DNA of 6,174 bases from Alphaproteobacteria bacterium. GTDB taxonomy: Bacteria > Pseudomonadota > Alphaproteobacteria > Reyranellales > Reyranellaceae. Position 1 is the stretch's first letter, and the number at the start of each line of letters is the position of its first letter. This document shows positions 5,266 through 6,174 of this stretch, one piece after another. The stretch lies in NCBI GenBank assembly GCA_013290035.1, contig JABCYT010000229.1, forward strand, positions 1 through 6,174, read 5' to 3'. The notes below the pieces were generated by a model. It was given only the letters and a program-made list of their open reading frames with translations, searched no databases and had not been told where the DNA came from. The position numbers were made by a program, and so were the translations under genes.

Positions 5266-5778
5266 ATGGATCATTTCGCGCGGCTGGGCCTGCCGGCGGC
5301 GCTCGATCTGGAGCCCGCGGCGCTCGACAGGGCCTATTTCGCACTCCAGCGCCGGTGGCATCCCGACCGCTTCGTCGCCCGCCCGTCCGACGAGCGGGCG
5401 CGGGCCTCGAGCGAGGCGGCGGCGCTGAACGATGCCTACCGCACGCTGAAGGATCCGCTGAGCCGCGCCGTCTATCTCGCCGAGTTGCGCGGCGTGGAGC
5501 TGCCCGGCGACGGCAAGACGATCGACGACCCGGACCTCCTGATGGAGGCCATGGAGGCGCGTGAGGCGTTGCACGAAGCGGCCAGCGGCGAGGCCGTCGA
5601 GGCGCTGGCGGCGCAGGCGAAGCAGCAGGCGCAGGCGGCATTGAAGGAGCTGGCGGATTTGTTCTTGCACGACGACAAGCCCGCCATCAGAAAGACGCTC
5701 CTTCGCCTGCGCTACTTCGACAAGTTCGCCGAGGAAGCGCGTGCGCGACACATGAATCTTGAACGGTCGAGAGCATGA
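5266..5778 (+). CDS. hscB: HscB, J-domain co-chaperone for Fe-S transfer
   Basis: The 170-residue protein is the normal length for HscB (171 in E. coli). Residues 1-75 form the J domain beginning DHFARLGLPAALDLEPAALDRAYF, with the HPD signature at 32-34 (RRWHPDRF) that stimulates the Hsp70 ATPase and NDAYRTLKDPLSRAVYL (55-71). Residues 85-160 are the HscB C-terminal helical bundle that binds IscU, beginning near TIDDPDLLMEAMEAREAL and ending LLRLRYFDKFAEEA. There is no N-terminal zinc-binding segment of the kind in mitochondrial HSC20. HscB targets IscU to HscA. Its ATG lies nine bases after the iscA stop with only a weak AAGAG upstream, so it may depend on translational coupling. Its stop overlaps the hscA start in ATGA. 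HPD plus C-terminal domain and context make this secure. Confidence 0.95.
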   Translation: MDHFARLGLPAALDLEPAALDRAYFALQRRWHPDRFVARPSDERARASSEAAALNDAYRTLKDPLSRAVYLAELRGVELPGDGKTIDDPDLLMEAMEAREALHEAASGEAVEALAAQAKQQAQAALKELADLFLHDDKPAIRKTLLRLRYFDKFAEEARARHMNLERSRA

Positions 5779-6174
5779 CTTTGCTGGAGATCCACGAGCC
5801 GGGCGAAACGCCCCTGCCGCACGCCGGCGAGGGATCGCTCGCGGTCGGCATCGATCTCGGCACGACCAATTCCGTCGTGGCGATCGCGCGCGACGGCAAG
5901 CCGGCCGCGCTGCACGATGAGCGCGGCCGCGCCCTTGTGCCATCGGTCGTGGCCTATCCCGCGTCGGGCGGCGTGCTGGTGGGCGACGAGGCCCGGCTGC
6001 TGACGATGCAGGAGCCTCGCAACGTCATTGCCTCGGTGAAGCGGCTGATGGGCCGCGGCGCCGCCGACCTGCACGCCGTGGCGGGCGTGCTGCCCTATGA
6101 GATCGAGCCGGGCACCGGCCAGACCGACATGGTGAAGCTGCGCATCGGCGGCCAGGCGCGCTCGCCGGTCGAGA
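5775..6174 (+). CDS. hscA: HscA, specialised Hsp70 chaperone, N-terminal part (truncated by window)
   Basis: The reading frame opens at ATG 5775, overlapping the hscB stop as ATGA, and stays open to the end of the window (133 codons and one base). VGIDLGTTNSVVA (24-36) is the phosphate-1 ATP-binding motif of Hsp70 proteins, followed by LVPSVVAYP (59-67) and a NVIASVKRLMGR segment (about 90-101), typical of HscA/DnaK nucleotide-binding domains. The roughly 20-residue leader before the first beta strand is typical of HscA and longer than in DnaK. HscA uses ATP hydrolysis, stimulated by HscB, to act on the LPPVK loop of IscU and promote cluster transfer. The symbol rests on motif plus position after hscB; the substrate-binding domain is outside the window. 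The upstream ribosome site is weak, consistent with coupling to hscB. Confidence 0.94.
   Translation, partial: MTLLEIHEPGETPLPHAGEGSLAVGIDLGTTNSVVAIARDGKPAALHDERGRALVPSVVAYPASGGVLVGDEARLLTMQEPRNVIASVKRLMGRGAADLHAVAGVLPYEIEPGTGQTDMVKLRIGGQARSPVE

Noticed and set aside
4378..5943. 521-codon minus-strand frame opposite iscU, iscA and hscB
   Set aside because: It lies entirely antisense to four confidently identified genes and has low-complexity Arg/Leu/Gly-rich composition.

Overview
The window looks like chromosomal DNA from a high-GC alphaproteobacterium, possibly a Rhodospirillales-like lineage; that placement is an inference from protein character and gene order, not from a database search. 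Coding density is high, third codon positions are strongly GC-biased, and I see no insertion sequence, CRISPR array, tRNA, rRNA or phage gene. Essentially everything here is recognisable as housekeeping metabolism.

Layout. Positions 1-555 (+) hold the C-terminal half of anmK, a cell-wall recycling kinase whose start lies upstream. It converges on a minus-strand alpha/beta hydrolase (600-1274). A 235-bp divergent intergenic region (1275-1509) carries the promoter/operator of an ISC-type iron-sulfur cluster operon. The operon then runs on the plus strand without a large gap: iscR (1510-1989), a NifS-like cysteine desulfurase (2001-3119), iscS (3138-4376), iscU (4414-4824), an IscA-type A-type carrier (4843-5256), hscB (5266-5778) and the first 133 codons of hscA (5775 to the window end). 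Ferredoxin, usually the next gene, would lie beyond the window.

How the genes work together. The desulfurases take sulfur from L-cysteine as a persulfide. IscU is the scaffold on which a [2Fe-2S] cluster is built. HscB (J-domain co-chaperone) delivers IscU to HscA (Hsp70), which drives cluster release to carriers such as IscA. IscR, itself a [2Fe-2S] protein, senses whether the supply is adequate and represses the operon when it is.

The most interesting signal is regulatory. Besides two dyads resembling type 1 IscR boxes in front of iscR (1347-1371 and 1375-1399), there is a third and better-matching one (3073-3097; 22 of 25 positions against the E. coli type 1 consensus as I recall it). It is buried in the last codons of the NifS-like gene and overlaps a plausible sigma-70-like promoter in front of iscS. 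This suggests an internal IscR-controlled promoter that could let iscSUA-hscBA be expressed separately from iscR and the first desulfurase. Other points are the two different desulfurase genes in tandem, a structured leader before iscR, and an unusual Pro/Ala/Arg-rich N-terminal extension on IscA. I found no evidence for a wholly new system.
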